From UBA6398 sp963660485 (lineage in GTDB: Bacteria; Bacteroidota; Bacteroidia; Bacteroidales; Bacteroidaceae): a DNA stretch of 64,000 nucleotides. This document shows, piece by piece, positions 1-9,600 of this stretch (the first letter of the stretch is position 1; each line of letters opens with the position of its first letter). The stretch lies in assembly GCA_963660485.1 (NCBI GenBank), contig CAVKYH010000005.1, forward strand, positions 67,653-131,652, given 5' to 3'. The position numbers were made by a program, and so were the translations under genes. The notes below the pieces were generated by a model. It was not told the origin of the DNA. It saw only the letters and a list, made by a program, of their open reading frames with translations, and ran no database searches.

Positions 1-351
1 CTCAACGGCAAGAATGTAGAGCAGGCTCTTTCGCTTCCTGCCGCATCAAAGGATACTCTTAACGGAATCACGTTTGCCGCTCCCGCATTCATCGCGTCAA
101 CCGGTGGTAACGAGTCGATTCTTTCGGGTGGTATTTGCTATGGCAAGGTGAACAAGAACTACGGTCCGGTGAAAGGTAACAACGGTGTGTATTTGTTCCA
201 AGTTGTAAACCGCACAAAATCGGGCGAGAAGTTCAACGAAAAGATGTATGAGCAGAGTGTGGCTGAAAGCTACTTGCGCAATGTTGGCCAATTCACCAAC
301 GATCTTTATTCAAAGGCTAAGGTGAAAGACCGTCGTTACTTGTATTTCTAA
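1..351 (+). CDS. Peptidyl-prolyl cis-trans isomerase, C-terminal part (partial)
   Basis: The frame is open from the first base, so only the last 116 residues are present and the start lies outside the window. The end of the protein (YLRNVGQFTNDLYSKAKV, then DRRYLYF) resembles the C-terminus of the PpiD/SurA-like periplasmic isomerases of Bacteroidales, which are anchored folding helpers for envelope proteins. The visible piece has a parvulin-like tail with a conserved GVYLFQVVNR strand. No catalytic domain boundary can be assigned from this fragment. A strong terminator follows 20 bases after the stop, so this is the last gene of its transcript. The family assignment rests on tail similarity only. 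Confidence 0.6.
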   Translation, partial: LNGKNVEQALSLPAASKDTLNGITFAAPAFIASTGGNESILSGGICYGKVNKNYGPVKGNNGVYLFQVVNRTKSGEKFNEKMYEQSVAESYLRNVGQFTNDLYSKAKVKDRRYLYF

Positions 352-370
352 GAACATTCTTTTACGAGAT

Positions 371-412
371 AAATCTCCCGCGAATCCATAGAGATTTGCG
401 GGAGATTTTTTG
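371..412 (+). terminator. Rho-independent terminator after the isomerase gene
   Basis: The arms AAATCTCCCGC (371-381) and GCGGGAGATTT (398-408) are perfectly complementary over 11 bp, with a 16-base loop and a following T run. Confidence 0.9.
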
Positions 413-808
413 TTTTATGCCAACTGTTTTGCCTGTAAGTTTTGTTGGCATTTTTCCCGTATTTTACACCGCAAAAACGACAAGCCATTTCGTTTAAACT
501 ATGTCAGACATAATTTAAACAATGTCTGATATCGTTTCAACAATATCGGATATCGTTTTTGCAAGGTTGGGCGTGATGCTGGATTTGTTGTGTATCAATT
601 TGTTGATGACTCAAGCAATGTACGTGTCAAGGTGCAACTTTTTGATGCAGTCATATGATGTAATTCCAACTCTGTAACCAGGGAAAACGATGCGCCGCTA
701 CCGTGCTCTTACAAGCGTAAAGCTATCTGCAATTACATTCTGATGTGTAAGGACAATGCCGCGATGTGATTTTTTGTTTACAAACGTCTGCAATTGCTAC
801 GATAATGT
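413..808. other. Non-coding stretch before transketolase
   Basis: No convincing reading frame was found on either strand. It contains a copy of the modular repeat (471-562). From 563 to 808 I see nothing recognisable apart from the tkt promoter region at its end. Confidence 0.5.
471..562. repeat. Modular repeat copy R1
   Basis: Contains the edge-like ACGACAAGCCATTTCG, the half-site ATGTCAGACATAATTT, then AATGTCTGATATCG and AATATCGGATATCG separated by GTTTCAAC, ending in TTTTTGC. It uses the same words as the other copies, but as a looser chain without one dominant palindrome. Its reverse complement is the copy closest to the translated repeat in nqrA. Confidence 0.75.
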
Positions 809-816
809 TAACTTTG
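809..816 (+). promoter_or_regulatory. -7 promoter box of transketolase
   Basis: TAACTTTG matches the Bacteroidota -7 consensus TAnnTTTG. It ends 22 bases before the ATG. No good TTTG sits at the usual -33 distance. Confidence 0.6.
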
Positions 817-838
817 TAGCTGAATTTATCGACTTGTG

Positions 839-2896
839 ATGAACAACACTGATAGTTTGAGGGCATATACTTCCCTCCATTCAAAAGAAACATTAGACAA
901 AGCTGCAGACAATATAAGAATTCTTACTGCGGCAATGGTTGAACGTGCCAATTCGGGACACCCGGGTGGGGCTATGGGCGGAGCAGATTTTATCAATGTG
1001 CTCTTTTCTGAGTTCTTGGTTTACGATCCAAGCAATCCGTTGTGGAAATGTCGCGACAGATTTTTCCTTGACCCCGGTCATGAAAGCGCATTGCTTTATT
1101 CTACGCTTATGCTTACGGGACGCTTTACCATTGAAGAACTGAAACAATTCCGTCAATGGCAGTCTCCAACTCCCGGACACCCCGAGGTAAACCAAATGCG
1201 CGGCATAGAAAATACATCCGGTCCGCTCGGACAGGGACATACTTTCGCCGTGGGCGCGGCAATTGCTGCTAAATTTTTGGCAGCCCATACGGGCAACAAA
1301 TCTTTTGAGAAAGAAAAGATATATACATATATATCCGATGGCGGCATACAGGAAGAGATTTCCCAAGGTGCGGGTAGATTAGCCGGATATTTGGGTCTTG
1401 ACAATCTTATAATGTTCTACGACTCAAATGGTATCCAACTCTCTACCACTTGCGGGGATGTAAGTGCCGAGGATACTGCTATGAAATATCGCGCATGGAA
1501 TTGGAATGTGCTCGAGATAGACGGAAATGATTGCGAAGCCATTCGCGGCGCGTTGCTTGCGGCACATGAGGAACGAAACCGTCCTACATTGATAATCGGA
1601 AAATGCGTGATGGGCAAAGGTTGTCTGCGTGCCGACGGTTCTTCATACGAGAACGATTGCGGCACACACGGTTGTGCTCTCGGCAGTGGTGCTTACGAAA
1701 ATACCGTCAAGCATCTTGGCGGCGATCCCGAGAATCCTTTCGTGGTTTGGGAGGAGACCGAGGCGCTTTATGACGAACGCAAGAAAGAACTTGCGGCTAT
1801 CGTGGCAAAACGCAACGCAGAAGAGTTGGAATGGGCGGCTGCAAATCCCGACAAAGCCAAGAAACTGGAAGACTGGTTCGCAAACCGTTTGCCCGAAATC
1901 AATTGGGAAACAATCGAGCAGAAGCCTGGAAAAGCTACACGCGTGGGTTCGCAAATCGTGCTTGAGCGTTTGGCAGAAAAGGTAGAGAACATGGTGTGCT
2001 CATCTGCCGACCTGTGCAATTCAGACAAGACCGACGGATTCTTGAAAAAGACCCACGAAATACATCACGGCGATTTCAGCGGAAACTTCCTGCAAGCCGG
2101 TGTAAGCGAACTCACTATGGCGTGCACGCTAATGGGTATGACGCTCCACGGCGGCGTTATCACGGCAATGGGAACGTTCTTCGTTTTCTCTGACTACATG
2201 AAACCCGCAATAAGAATGGCTGCGCTCATGGAACTTCCCGTTAAGTTTATTTGGAGCCACGATGCATTCCGCGTGGGAGAGGACGGGCCGACGCATCAAC
2301 CCGTTGAACAGGAAGCACAAATCCGTCTGCTCGAAAAGTTGAAGAACCACAGCGGAAAGAATTCCCTTCTTGTGCTTCGCCCGAGCGATGTGAACGAAAC
2401 CACTGTGTGCTGGAGAATGGCGATGGAGAACACCACAACGCCTACTGCGCTTATATTCTCGCGCCAGGCTGTGGCAAATCTTCCCGAGTCCACCGATTAT
2501 TCCCAGGCTACCAAGGGAGCGTATGTCGTGAAGGCTGTGGAAAATCCGGCATGCTATGCAATTGCTTCGGGTTCTGAGGTTTCTACGCTTGTTGAGGCTT
2601 CTGAAATACTTGAGAAAGAAGGTATAAACATCAATATAGTGAGTTGTCCGAGCGAAGGCCTTTTCAGAACGCAGCCCGAGGAGTATCGCGAGAAAATACT
2701 GCCGTCCGGCGTTAAGAAATATGGCCTCACGGCAGGTCTGCCTGTAACTTTTGAAAGTCTTGTAGGCTTGAAAGGGTATGTTCACGGGCTTGACAGTTTC
2801 GGACAAAGCGCACCTTATAAAGTGCTTGACCAGAAATTCGGCTTCACTCCCGAATATGTGGCAGAGGATATCAAAAAATATATTTCAAGACAATGA
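839..2896 (+). CDS. tkt: Transketolase
   Basis: Full-length (685 aa) thiamine-diphosphate enzyme of the non-oxidative pentose phosphate pathway; it moves two-carbon units between sugar phosphates in the cytoplasm. The order is an N-terminal ThDP domain (NSGHPGGAMGGADF, GPLGQGHTFAVGAAIAAKF, YISDGGIQEEISQGAG), a central pyrimidine-binding domain (SHDAFRVGEDGPTHQPVEQ) and a C-terminal domain. The ATG at 839 is preferred; an in-frame GTG directly before it would add one residue. The stop overlaps the rpiB start as ATGA, so the two pentose phosphate genes are translationally coupled. Confidence 0.97.
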   Translation: MNNTDSLRAYTSLHSKETLDKAADNIRILTAAMVERANSGHPGGAMGGADFINVLFSEFLVYDPSNPLWKCRDRFFLDPGHESALLYSTLMLTGRFTIEELKQFRQWQSPTPGHPEVNQMRGIENTSGPLGQGHTFAVGAAIAAKFLAAHTGNKSFEKEKIYTYISDGGIQEEISQGAGRLAGYLGLDNLIMFYDSNGIQLSTTCGDVSAEDTAMKYRAWNWNVLEIDGNDCEAIRGALLAAHEERNRPTLIIGKCVMGKGCLRADGSSYENDCGTHGCALGSGAYENTVKHLGGDPENPFVVWEETEALYDERKKELAAIVAKRNAEELEWAAANPDKAKKLEDWFANRLPEINWETIEQKPGKATRVGSQIVLERLAEKVENMVCSSADLCNSDKTDGFLKKTHEIHHGDFSGNFLQAGVSELTMACTLMGMTLHGGVITAMGTFFVFSDYMKPAIRMAALMELPVKFIWSHDAFRVGEDGPTHQPVEQEAQIRLLEKLKNHSGKNSLLVLRPSDVNETTVCWRMAMENTTTPTALIFSRQAVANLPESTDYSQATKGAYVVKAVENPACYAIASGSEVSTLVEASEILEKEGININIVSCPSEGLFRTQPEEYREKILPSGVKKYGLTAGLPVTFESLVGLKGYVHGLDSFGQSAPYKVLDQKFGFTPEYVAEDIKKYISRQ

Positions 2897-3348
2897 GCAA
2901 CGGCAAGATTATAGCGCTCGCGTCTGATCATGCGGGCTATCAGTTGAAACAATACGTGAAGGAGTATCTTGCGGAGCGCGGATACGGGAGCGAAGATTTG
3001 GGCTGCTTCAACGAGGAGTCGTGTGATTATCCCGACTTTGCCCACAAGCTTGGCAGCGCAATCGATGGCGGCGAATATGCAACCGGTATTGCGATTTGCG
3101 GAACGGGGCAGGGCATGGCCATCTCGCTCAACAAACATGCCGGAGTAAGGGCTGCCCTTTGCTGGACACCCGAAATTGCCCACATGGCGCGCTTGCACAA
3201 CAATGCCAATGTGCTTGTGATGCCCGGACGCTATATTTCTGAAGAAGAGTCCAAAGATATTATGAACGAGTTCTTTGCCACTGCTTTCGAAGGCGGACGC
3301 CACGAACGCCGTGTGGCCAAGATTCCTTTGCAGAGCGAAGACAAGTAA
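2893..3348 (+). CDS. rpiB: Ribose-5-phosphate isomerase B
   Basis: 151-residue RpiB/LacA/LacB family enzyme that interconverts ribose 5-phosphate and ribulose 5-phosphate. Visible hallmarks are the N-terminal SDHAGYQLK phosphate-binding region, Cys69 followed by GTGQGM (catalytic cysteine and anion hole), and His102 in LHNNANVLVMPGR. It overlaps the transketolase stop by 4 bp and shares its transcript and pathway. A strong terminator lies 21 bases after the stop. The length is normal for the family. Confidence 0.95.
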   Translation: MSNGKIIALASDHAGYQLKQYVKEYLAERGYGSEDLGCFNEESCDYPDFAHKLGSAIDGGEYATGIAICGTGQGMAISLNKHAGVRAALCWTPEIAHMARLHNNANVLVMPGRYISEEESKDIMNEFFATAFEGGRHERRVAKIPLQSEDK

Positions 3349-3369
3349 ATCCATATTGGTTAGAATATA

Positions 3370-3412
3370 AAAACCGCCCGACAATCATTGGTTGCCGGGC
3401 GGTTTTGTGTTG
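3370..3412 (+). terminator. Terminator of tkt-rpiB
   Basis: The arms AAAACCGCCCG (3370-3380) and CGGGCGGTTTT (3396-3406) pair perfectly and are followed by a T-rich tail. Confidence 0.92.
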
Positions 3413-3868
3413 TTTTGCGTGGGAGAAAAACTGCCTTTTTCCAAGTAAGCCAACATGTTAACGCATCTTGTTTGAATATGTTGCTGGCGGGAAATGGTTT
3501 TGAAGCCTTGAAAATTCCCAGGAAGTCCGATGTATTTTCCAAAAACACCTGATGTGTTTGTCTTACTTCGGCCGAAGTAAGCACGTTGAACGGCCGAAGT
3601 AAGCACGTTGAACGGCCGAAGTAAACATGTTGAACGGCCGAAGTAAGACAAAAGAGAACGCTTGTAATGGAAATATCATAGGAGCTTTCACTAATAAATA
3701 CCGCATGCTTTTCAAAACAAAGAGGCATCAGTTGCATAAGAAACAGGGAGAATTTCTTCGTGTTTTGCCACCTGAAAATTGTGGTCAGGCTTAAATTGAA
3801 TCAGAAGCCTTGGTATTAAAACAAGATGCGACATTGGTTTTACAGGCATGCGGGAGGAAAATATTGAC
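3413..3868. other. Non-coding stretch between rpiB and ispE
   Basis: No supported gene was found. It contains the tandem repeat at 3556-3653. The remainder shows nothing recognisable. Confidence 0.5.
3556..3653. repeat. 22-bp tandem repeat bounded by an inverted repeat
   Basis: Three full units start at 3569, 3591 and 3613: CGGCCGAAGTAAGCACGTTG plus AA; the third reads AAACATGTTG in its second half. A fourth, partial unit starts at 3635 (CGGCCGAAGTAAG). The array begins with TTTGTCTTACTTCGGCCG and ends with the exact reverse complement CGGCCGAAGTAAGACAAA, so the direct repeats sit inside an 18-bp inverted repeat. Confidence 0.9.
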
Positions 3869-3876
3869 TACCTTTG
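3869..3876 (+). promoter_or_regulatory. -7 promoter box of ispE
   Basis: TACCTTTG fits TAnnTTTG. It lies inside the longest possible upstream extension of the ispE frame and therefore supports the start at 3900. Confidence 0.6.
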
Positions 3877-3899
3877 CAATATCAATACAATGCTTTGCA

Positions 3900-4724
3900 A
3901 TGCTAACATTTCCTTGTGCAAAAATCAATCTCGGGCTTAATGTCGTGAGGAAACGCGCCGATGGTTATCACGATATCGAAACTGTGTTTTACGCCATTCC
4001 GCTTGCCGATGTTCTGGAGATTAAACCGTTGAACCATAACGAAGCTGAGGATATCCAGTTCCTTGGCATGCCTGCGGGCGAAGACTATAAAAACAATCTT
4101 GTCTATAAGGTGTATCACGATATGCGCCAGGAGTTTGACCTGCCACCCATGTCGCTATATCTGTATAAGAAGATACCCACCGGTGCAGGGCTTGGCGGCG
4201 GAAGCAGCGATGCTGCCGAAACAATGAAAACCATTAATGAACTTTTCGAACTCTCACTTGCGGAGAATGAAATGGAGCGCCGGATTTCGCGCTATGGGGC
4301 TGATTGCGCTTTCTTCATTCGCCGTCGTCCCGTTTATGCAACGGGAGTGGGCGATGTGTTCGAGAAAACCAACGTCAGCCTTAAAGGGTTTCATCTTGTG
4401 TTGGTGAAACCAGCCGAGAGTGTGAACACGCGCGAAGCATATGCGAATCTCACACCGCGCACGTCGGAGCACGATATTCGCGAAACGCTTAAAGGAGGTG
4501 TGGAAACATGGCGCGAACTTCTGAAAAACGATTTCGAACCCTCTGTGTTTGCAGCCCACCCGCGCATAGCCGCCATAAAACAGACGCTTTACGACATGGG
4601 CGCGATTTATGCCTCGATGAGCGGAAGCGGAAGCGCTGTGTTTGCCCTTTTTGACCGCCCCGTGCCCGAGGCGGCAAACGTGTTTGGCGATTGTTTCACT
4701 TTTGAGAAAGAACTCGCGAGATGA
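3900..4724 (+). CDS. ispE: 4-diphosphocytidyl-2-C-methyl-D-erythritol kinase
   Basis: 274-residue GHMP kinase of the non-mevalonate (MEP) isoprenoid pathway; it phosphorylates the 2-hydroxyl of CDP-methylerythritol. The start at 3900 (MLTFPCAKINLGLNVV) matches the usual N-terminus of the family; a frame start 30 codons earlier would precede the promoter box at 3869 and is rejected. Lys8 and Asp135 (RYGAD) correspond to the catalytic pair, and PTGAGLGGGSSDAA (93-106) is the ATP loop. The C-terminal GHMP motif MSGSGSAVFALF is present. The stop overlaps the next gene by 4 bp. Confidence 0.95.
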   Translation: MLTFPCAKINLGLNVVRKRADGYHDIETVFYAIPLADVLEIKPLNHNEAEDIQFLGMPAGEDYKNNLVYKVYHDMRQEFDLPPMSLYLYKKIPTGAGLGGGSSDAAETMKTINELFELSLAENEMERRISRYGADCAFFIRRRPVYATGVGDVFEKTNVSLKGFHLVLVKPAESVNTREAYANLTPRTSEHDIRETLKGGVETWRELLKNDFEPSVFAAHPRIAAIKQTLYDMGAIYASMSGSGSAVFALFDRPVPEAANVFGDCFTFEKELAR

Positions 4725-5473
4725 TATATTATTTTTCGGGCACAGGAAACAGCCGGTATGTGGCAGAGCAACTTGCAAAACTCACCGGCGACGTGGCTGT
4801 AAGCATCTTCGGCGAAGCAGGTGTGGACGACGATGTAGTGGGATTGGTATTCCCCGTTTATGGCTGGGCACCACCCGAAGCGATAATGGATTTCGCCCGC
4901 AAGATACCAGCTCCCCGGGAAAACGAATACCGCTACGCTGTGATGACATGCGGCGACGATGCCGGAAAAGCTGCTGATGTTTTGCGCACAACAGGTTTCC
5001 GTCCCCAAAGCATGTTTACCGTTACGATGCCAAACACCTATGTGTGTCTGCCGGGCTTTGACGTTGACAGCGACAACCTTAGAAGAAAGAAATTGCAGGA
5101 TTGCGGCGAGCGCATAGAACAGATAGCTGAAAATATAAGCCGACGGCTCTGCATCGCAGACGTTCACGAGGGCGCATTGCCGCGTACAAAGACATATTTG
5201 CTCGGGAAACTTTTCGCGAAGTTCCTGATTACCGACAGCAAGTTCCGGGTAAATGTAAATTGCAATGCTTGTGGCGCGTGCTCCAAGGCTTGTCCAGTGG
5301 GCAACATCGGTTTCAAAAACAACCGCCCGGCATGGAATGGGAACTGCACTGGGTGTCTGGCATGTTATCACGCTTGTCCGCGCCACGCAATAAATTTCGG
5401 TTCGCAAACGTTAAGAAAGGGACAGTACACCCTGCGGAGATATATTGGCGAAACGGGGAATGTACAGAAATAA
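4721..5473 (+). CDS. Flavodoxin-ferredoxin fusion (EFR1-type)
   Basis: 250-residue soluble electron carrier. An N-terminal flavodoxin-like domain opens with YYFSGTGNSRYVAEQLA, the FMN phosphate loop. A C-terminal ferredoxin domain has two 4Fe-4S motifs: Cys181, 184, 187 and 191, and Cys209, 212, 215 and 219 (the last of each followed by Pro). This matches the family annotated as EFR1 ferrodoxin. The redox partner is unknown. It overlaps ispE by 4 bp, and IspG/IspH of the MEP pathway need low-potential electrons, so an electron-donor role to that pathway is a possible but unproven inference. Confidence 0.85.
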   Translation: MIYYFSGTGNSRYVAEQLAKLTGDVAVSIFGEAGVDDDVVGLVFPVYGWAPPEAIMDFARKIPAPRENEYRYAVMTCGDDAGKAADVLRTTGFRPQSMFTVTMPNTYVCLPGFDVDSDNLRRKKLQDCGERIEQIAENISRRLCIADVHEGALPRTKTYLLGKLFAKFLITDSKFRVNVNCNACGACSKACPVGNIGFKNNRPAWNGNCTGCLACYHACPRHAINFGSQTLRKGQYTLRRYIGETGNVQK

Positions 5474-5485
5474 CAGCTATACGAA

Positions 5486-6643
5486 ATGAAAATCCTGCTA
5501 CTCGGAGAATTCAGCAACGTTCATTGGGCACTCGCTTGCGGATTGCGCCAATTGGGACACGAAGTAACGGTGGTTTCCGACGGAGACAACTGGAAAAACT
5601 ACGAACGCGATATCGACGTGAGGCGTTACGACCTTGGCGTGCTCGGCACTACATCGTTTGTGGGGCGGCTTGTTAAAATCCTTCCCAAACTCAAGGGTTA
5701 TGATGTGGTACAAATCATCAATCCAGTCTTCCTTCCGATGAAAGCCGAACGTATTGCGCCTATTTACAACCTGCTTCGTTCGCGCAACAAGTCAATGTTT
5801 CTCGGCGCTTTCGGTATGGATCATTTCTGGGTGCACGCCGGTTGCAACTGCACCACATTCCGTTACAGCGATTTCAACCTTGGCGATACCGTTAGGCACG
5901 ATGGCGAAAACGATATATGGATAAAGGAATGGGGAACCGGAGCTAAGGGACGGCTCAACTGCACCATAGCGCAAAACTGCGACGGGATAATTGCCGGACT
6001 CTACGAATATTATGCCTCGTATCAGCCATATTTCGGAGAAAAACTGAAGTTCATTCCTTTCCCGATAGACCTTGGAACGATTACACCCAAGACTACTGAA
6101 AAACATGACAAAGTTCGTTTTTTCATAGGCATACAGAAAACGCGCAACGAGTATAAAGGTACTGACATAATGCTGCGCGCTTTGGAACGAGTGGTGAGAG
6201 AGTTTCCCGACAAAGCCGAAATGGTGAAAGTAGAATCGGTGCCGTTTAGCAAATATCAGAACCTTATGAATTCGAGCGACCTTATTCTCGACCAGCTTTA
6301 CTCTTACACTCCGGCAATGAACGCTCTGCTTGCCATGGCAAAGGGTATAATTGTGGTAGGAGGCGGAGAAGAGGAGAACTATGAGATTCTTGGTGAAAAG
6401 GAACTGCGGCCTATTGTCAACGTGCTGCCTAATGAAGAAAGCGTTTATCAGGCTTTGAAAGACATTGTCCTGCATAGCGAACGAATACCTCTGTTGTCGC
6501 GGCAAAGTGTGGAGTATATACGCAAATATCATGACTCTGTGAAAGTGGCACAATCGTATCTTGATTTTTGGACACAGCAGATAGAACGCAAAAAAACGGC
6601 TGCACAAGAAGCGCCAAGCCTGAAAATAGATTCGGCAATGTGA
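5486..6643 (+). CDS. Glycosyltransferase-like protein (GT-B fold)
   Basis: 385-residue protein starting MKILLLGEFSNVHWALACGL, the first beta strand and glycine region of GT-B glycosyltransferases. The C-terminal half carries the donor-binding pattern SDLILDQLYSYTPAMNALLA followed by a GGGEEENYEIL stretch, as in GT4-like enzymes. Substrate and product cannot be read from the sequence. No signal peptide or membrane segment was seen, so it probably acts in the cytoplasm. It lies 12 bases after the flavodoxin-ferredoxin gene. The mfd promoter box overlaps the space after its stop. Confidence 0.75.
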   Translation: MKILLLGEFSNVHWALACGLRQLGHEVTVVSDGDNWKNYERDIDVRRYDLGVLGTTSFVGRLVKILPKLKGYDVVQIINPVFLPMKAERIAPIYNLLRSRNKSMFLGAFGMDHFWVHAGCNCTTFRYSDFNLGDTVRHDGENDIWIKEWGTGAKGRLNCTIAQNCDGIIAGLYEYYASYQPYFGEKLKFIPFPIDLGTITPKTTEKHDKVRFFIGIQKTRNEYKGTDIMLRALERVVREFPDKAEMVKVESVPFSKYQNLMNSSDLILDQLYSYTPAMNALLAMAKGIIVVGGGEEENYEILGEKELRPIVNVLPNEESVYQALKDIVLHSERIPLLSRQSVEYIRKYHDSVKVAQSYLDFWTQQIERKKTAAQEAPSLKIDSAM

Positions 6644-6652
6644 TTTTTTCGC

Positions 6653-6660
6653 TATTTTTG
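6653..6660 (+). promoter_or_regulatory. -7 promoter box of mfd
   Basis: TATTTTTG matches TAnnTTTG. It ends 8 bases before the mfd ATG, which predicts a leader of only a few bases. Confidence 0.65.
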
Positions 6661-6668
6661 CGCCCGTA

Positions 6669-9600
6669 ATGAATTTGAACGCCTTTGAAAAATCCTTTGC
6701 CCAAAGCGAAGAAATAACAAGTCTGTATTATGCTGCAAAAAAGTTGCGCGGCAAAAGCGGAACAATACGCCTCGAAGGATTGCAAGGCTCTGCTTGCGCC
6801 ATTGCAGCCCATTGCCTTTATTCCAAACTTGTTGCCGATGATTCCCAGGAGTGTTTCGTAGCTATTCTTGACTGTTACGATGACGCGGCATACTTTTACC
6901 AGGATTTTACAAAGCTTTCCGAGAAAACGGCATTGGCCAACAGAGTGGCTTTTTTCCCGGCAGAAACGAAACGCAAAGGCAATAAATATGTTCCTGACGA
7001 TGACAATATGATTATGCGAACGGAAGTCTTGGGACGGCTTGCCCACAAAGACTATCCGATGGCGATAATCACTTACCCCGAAGCCGTAGCAAAAAAAGTA
7101 CCGAGCGCTTCGGAGGTTTCCGAACGTTCGTTTGCGATTCAAGAAAACTCCACACTCGATATTTCTGAAACCGAGAAAAAACTCCTGGCATGGGGGTTCA
7201 AACCTGTGGACTACGTTTATGCTCCAGGAGAATTTGCTGTTCGCGGAAGTATAATCGACATATTTTCTTATTCGTGCCCAGATCCCATACGTATAGACCT
7301 GTTTGGAGACGATGTAGACAGTATTCGTACGTTCGATGTGGCCACACAGTTGAGCGTGGAACGGCAAGAAAAAGTTATAATATCCCCACAGGCATCTGGC
7401 GTGCAGAATCTTGTTTCGCTAACATCGCTTTTGCCTGAAACAACTACCTTTCTTGTTGAAAACATAAGCGTTATTGTTCAAAAGATATCAGACTTTAAAA
7501 ACACGCTTGGCGATATAGACGAATCCGAATATGTTTGTAGCGAGGCGGTATTGGGTATTCCTGCGAAATACACGATGATAGAAACGGGAATAACCAAAGA
7601 AGATAATGTCAAATATGCCTGCGAACCGATAACGTTCAGAACTTTTCGCCAGCCTTTGTTTCATAAGGATTTCGAACTGGTAAAGAATTCCTTGAAAGAG
7701 TATTCTGAAAAAGGCTATACCATATATATAGCAGCCGACAGCGCAAAACAACTCGAACGAATAGAGAATGCGCTTGAAGGGCTCGGAGCAAAGAATTCCT
7801 TTGTCCCGTTGTTGGGCACAATACATTCGGGCTTTTATTCGGAAGATACGCATACCTGCCTTTTTACAGACCATGAAATCTTTGACAGGTTTCATAGATA
7901 TAATCTGAAAGAAGACGGCGCACGAAATGGAAAGAATGCCCTTACTTTGAGAGAGATTAACGAATTGCAGGTGGGGGATTATGTTGTGCACATAGACCAT
8001 GGCGTTGGACAATTTATGGGTCTTGTTCATACGGGAGAGGGCAATTCGCGTCAGGAATCCATCAAACTTGTTTATGCAGGCGGTGATATCGTGATGGTAT
8101 CCATAAATTCTCTTCACAAGCTCAGTAAATATCGTGGAAAAGAAGGCACACCGCCCAAAATAAGTCATCTGGGAACAGGCGCATGGCAGCGTATAAAAGA
8201 ACGGGCAAAGAAAAAAATAAAAGATATAGCCCGTGATTTGATTCATCTCTACGCAGAACGGCGTTCGAAGAAGGGATTTGCTTTCAGCGGCGACAATTAT
8301 ATGCAACACGAACTTGAGGCTTCGTTTGTTTACGAGGATACTCCTGATCAATCCAAGGCAAGTCAGGCGGTTAAGGAAGACATGGAAAAATCGCGTCCCA
8401 TGGATCGTCTTGTCTGTGGCGATGTTGGTTTTGGCAAGACCGAAGTTGCGATACGCGCGGCCTTTAAGGCTGCGTGCGACGACAAACAAGTGGCGGTGCT
8501 TGTGCCTACAACGGTGCTCGCTTTTCAGCATTACAAAACGTTTAGCGAGAGATTGAAAGATTTTCCCGTGAAGGTGGATTATCTTTCGAGGGCAAGAACG
8601 GCAAAACAAACCAAGGAAGTGTTGAAAGAACTTGCCGACGGAAAAATCAATATCGTTATCGGAACCCACAAACTCACCGGGAAAAGCGTGAAATTCCATG
8701 ATCTCGGTTTGTTGATTATTGACGAAGAGCAGAAATTCGGTGTAGCTGTAAAAGAAAAGCTCCGGCAGATAAAGACAGAGATTGATACGCTTACTCTGAC
8801 TGCTACTCCAATTCCGAGAACCTTGCAATTTTCTCTGATGGGCGCGCGAGATCTTTCGGTGATACGTACTGCGCCTCCCAATCGCTATCCTATCGATACG
8901 GAAGTCGTTACATTTAACGAAGAAACCATTTCCGAGGCAATCAATCGCGAACTTTCTCGTGGCGGCCAGGTGTTTTTCGTTAGCAATAGGGTATCTCGTT
9001 TGCCCGAAATCAAGAACTTGATAAAACGACTTGTACCCGAAGCGCGTGTGGCAATAGGTCATGGGCAGATGCCGCCCGAGGAAATGGAAAAGGTAATCAT
9101 GGAATTCATGAATTTCGACTATGACGTGCTTGTTTCAACAACTATCGTTGAAAATGGAGTGGATATTCCAAACGCCAATACCATTATCATTGAGGGCGCG
9201 CACAATTTCGGTTTGAGCGATTTGCACCAGATGCGCGGCAGGGTGGGACGTTCCAACAAAAAAGCCTATTGCTATTTGCTTACGCCCCCATTGTCTTCGC
9301 TCCCCGATGATTCCCGTAGACGTCTTGAGGCTATCGAGGGATTTTCCGACCTTGGCAGTGGGTTCAGTATAGCACTTCAAGATCTCGATATACGTGGGGC
9401 GGGAAATCTTCTCGGCGCGGAGCAAAGCGGATTTATAGCCGATTTGGGATATGAAACCTACCAAAAGGTGCTTAACGAGGCTGTGAATGAACTGAAAACC
9501 CAGGAATTTTCCACTCTCTATCAGGAAGAAATCACGCAGTCGAAAGACGGTGAGGGCAGTTTCTTTGTTGACGATTGCACAGTGGAAAGCGACATGCCTA

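Noticed and set aside
893..1366. Long minus-strand frame opposite transketolase
   Set aside because: It lies wholly within a confidently identified gene and shows no family features; similar antisense frames occur opposite mfd, sprA and others.
3385..3651. Minus-strand frame with repeated YFGRSTCLLRPFNVLTSA
   Set aside because: The repetition is simply the translation of the 22-bp tandem DNA repeat; there is no promoter and no family match.
3556..3653. CRISPR array
   Set aside because: The units are contiguous direct repeats without spacers, and no cas genes are near.
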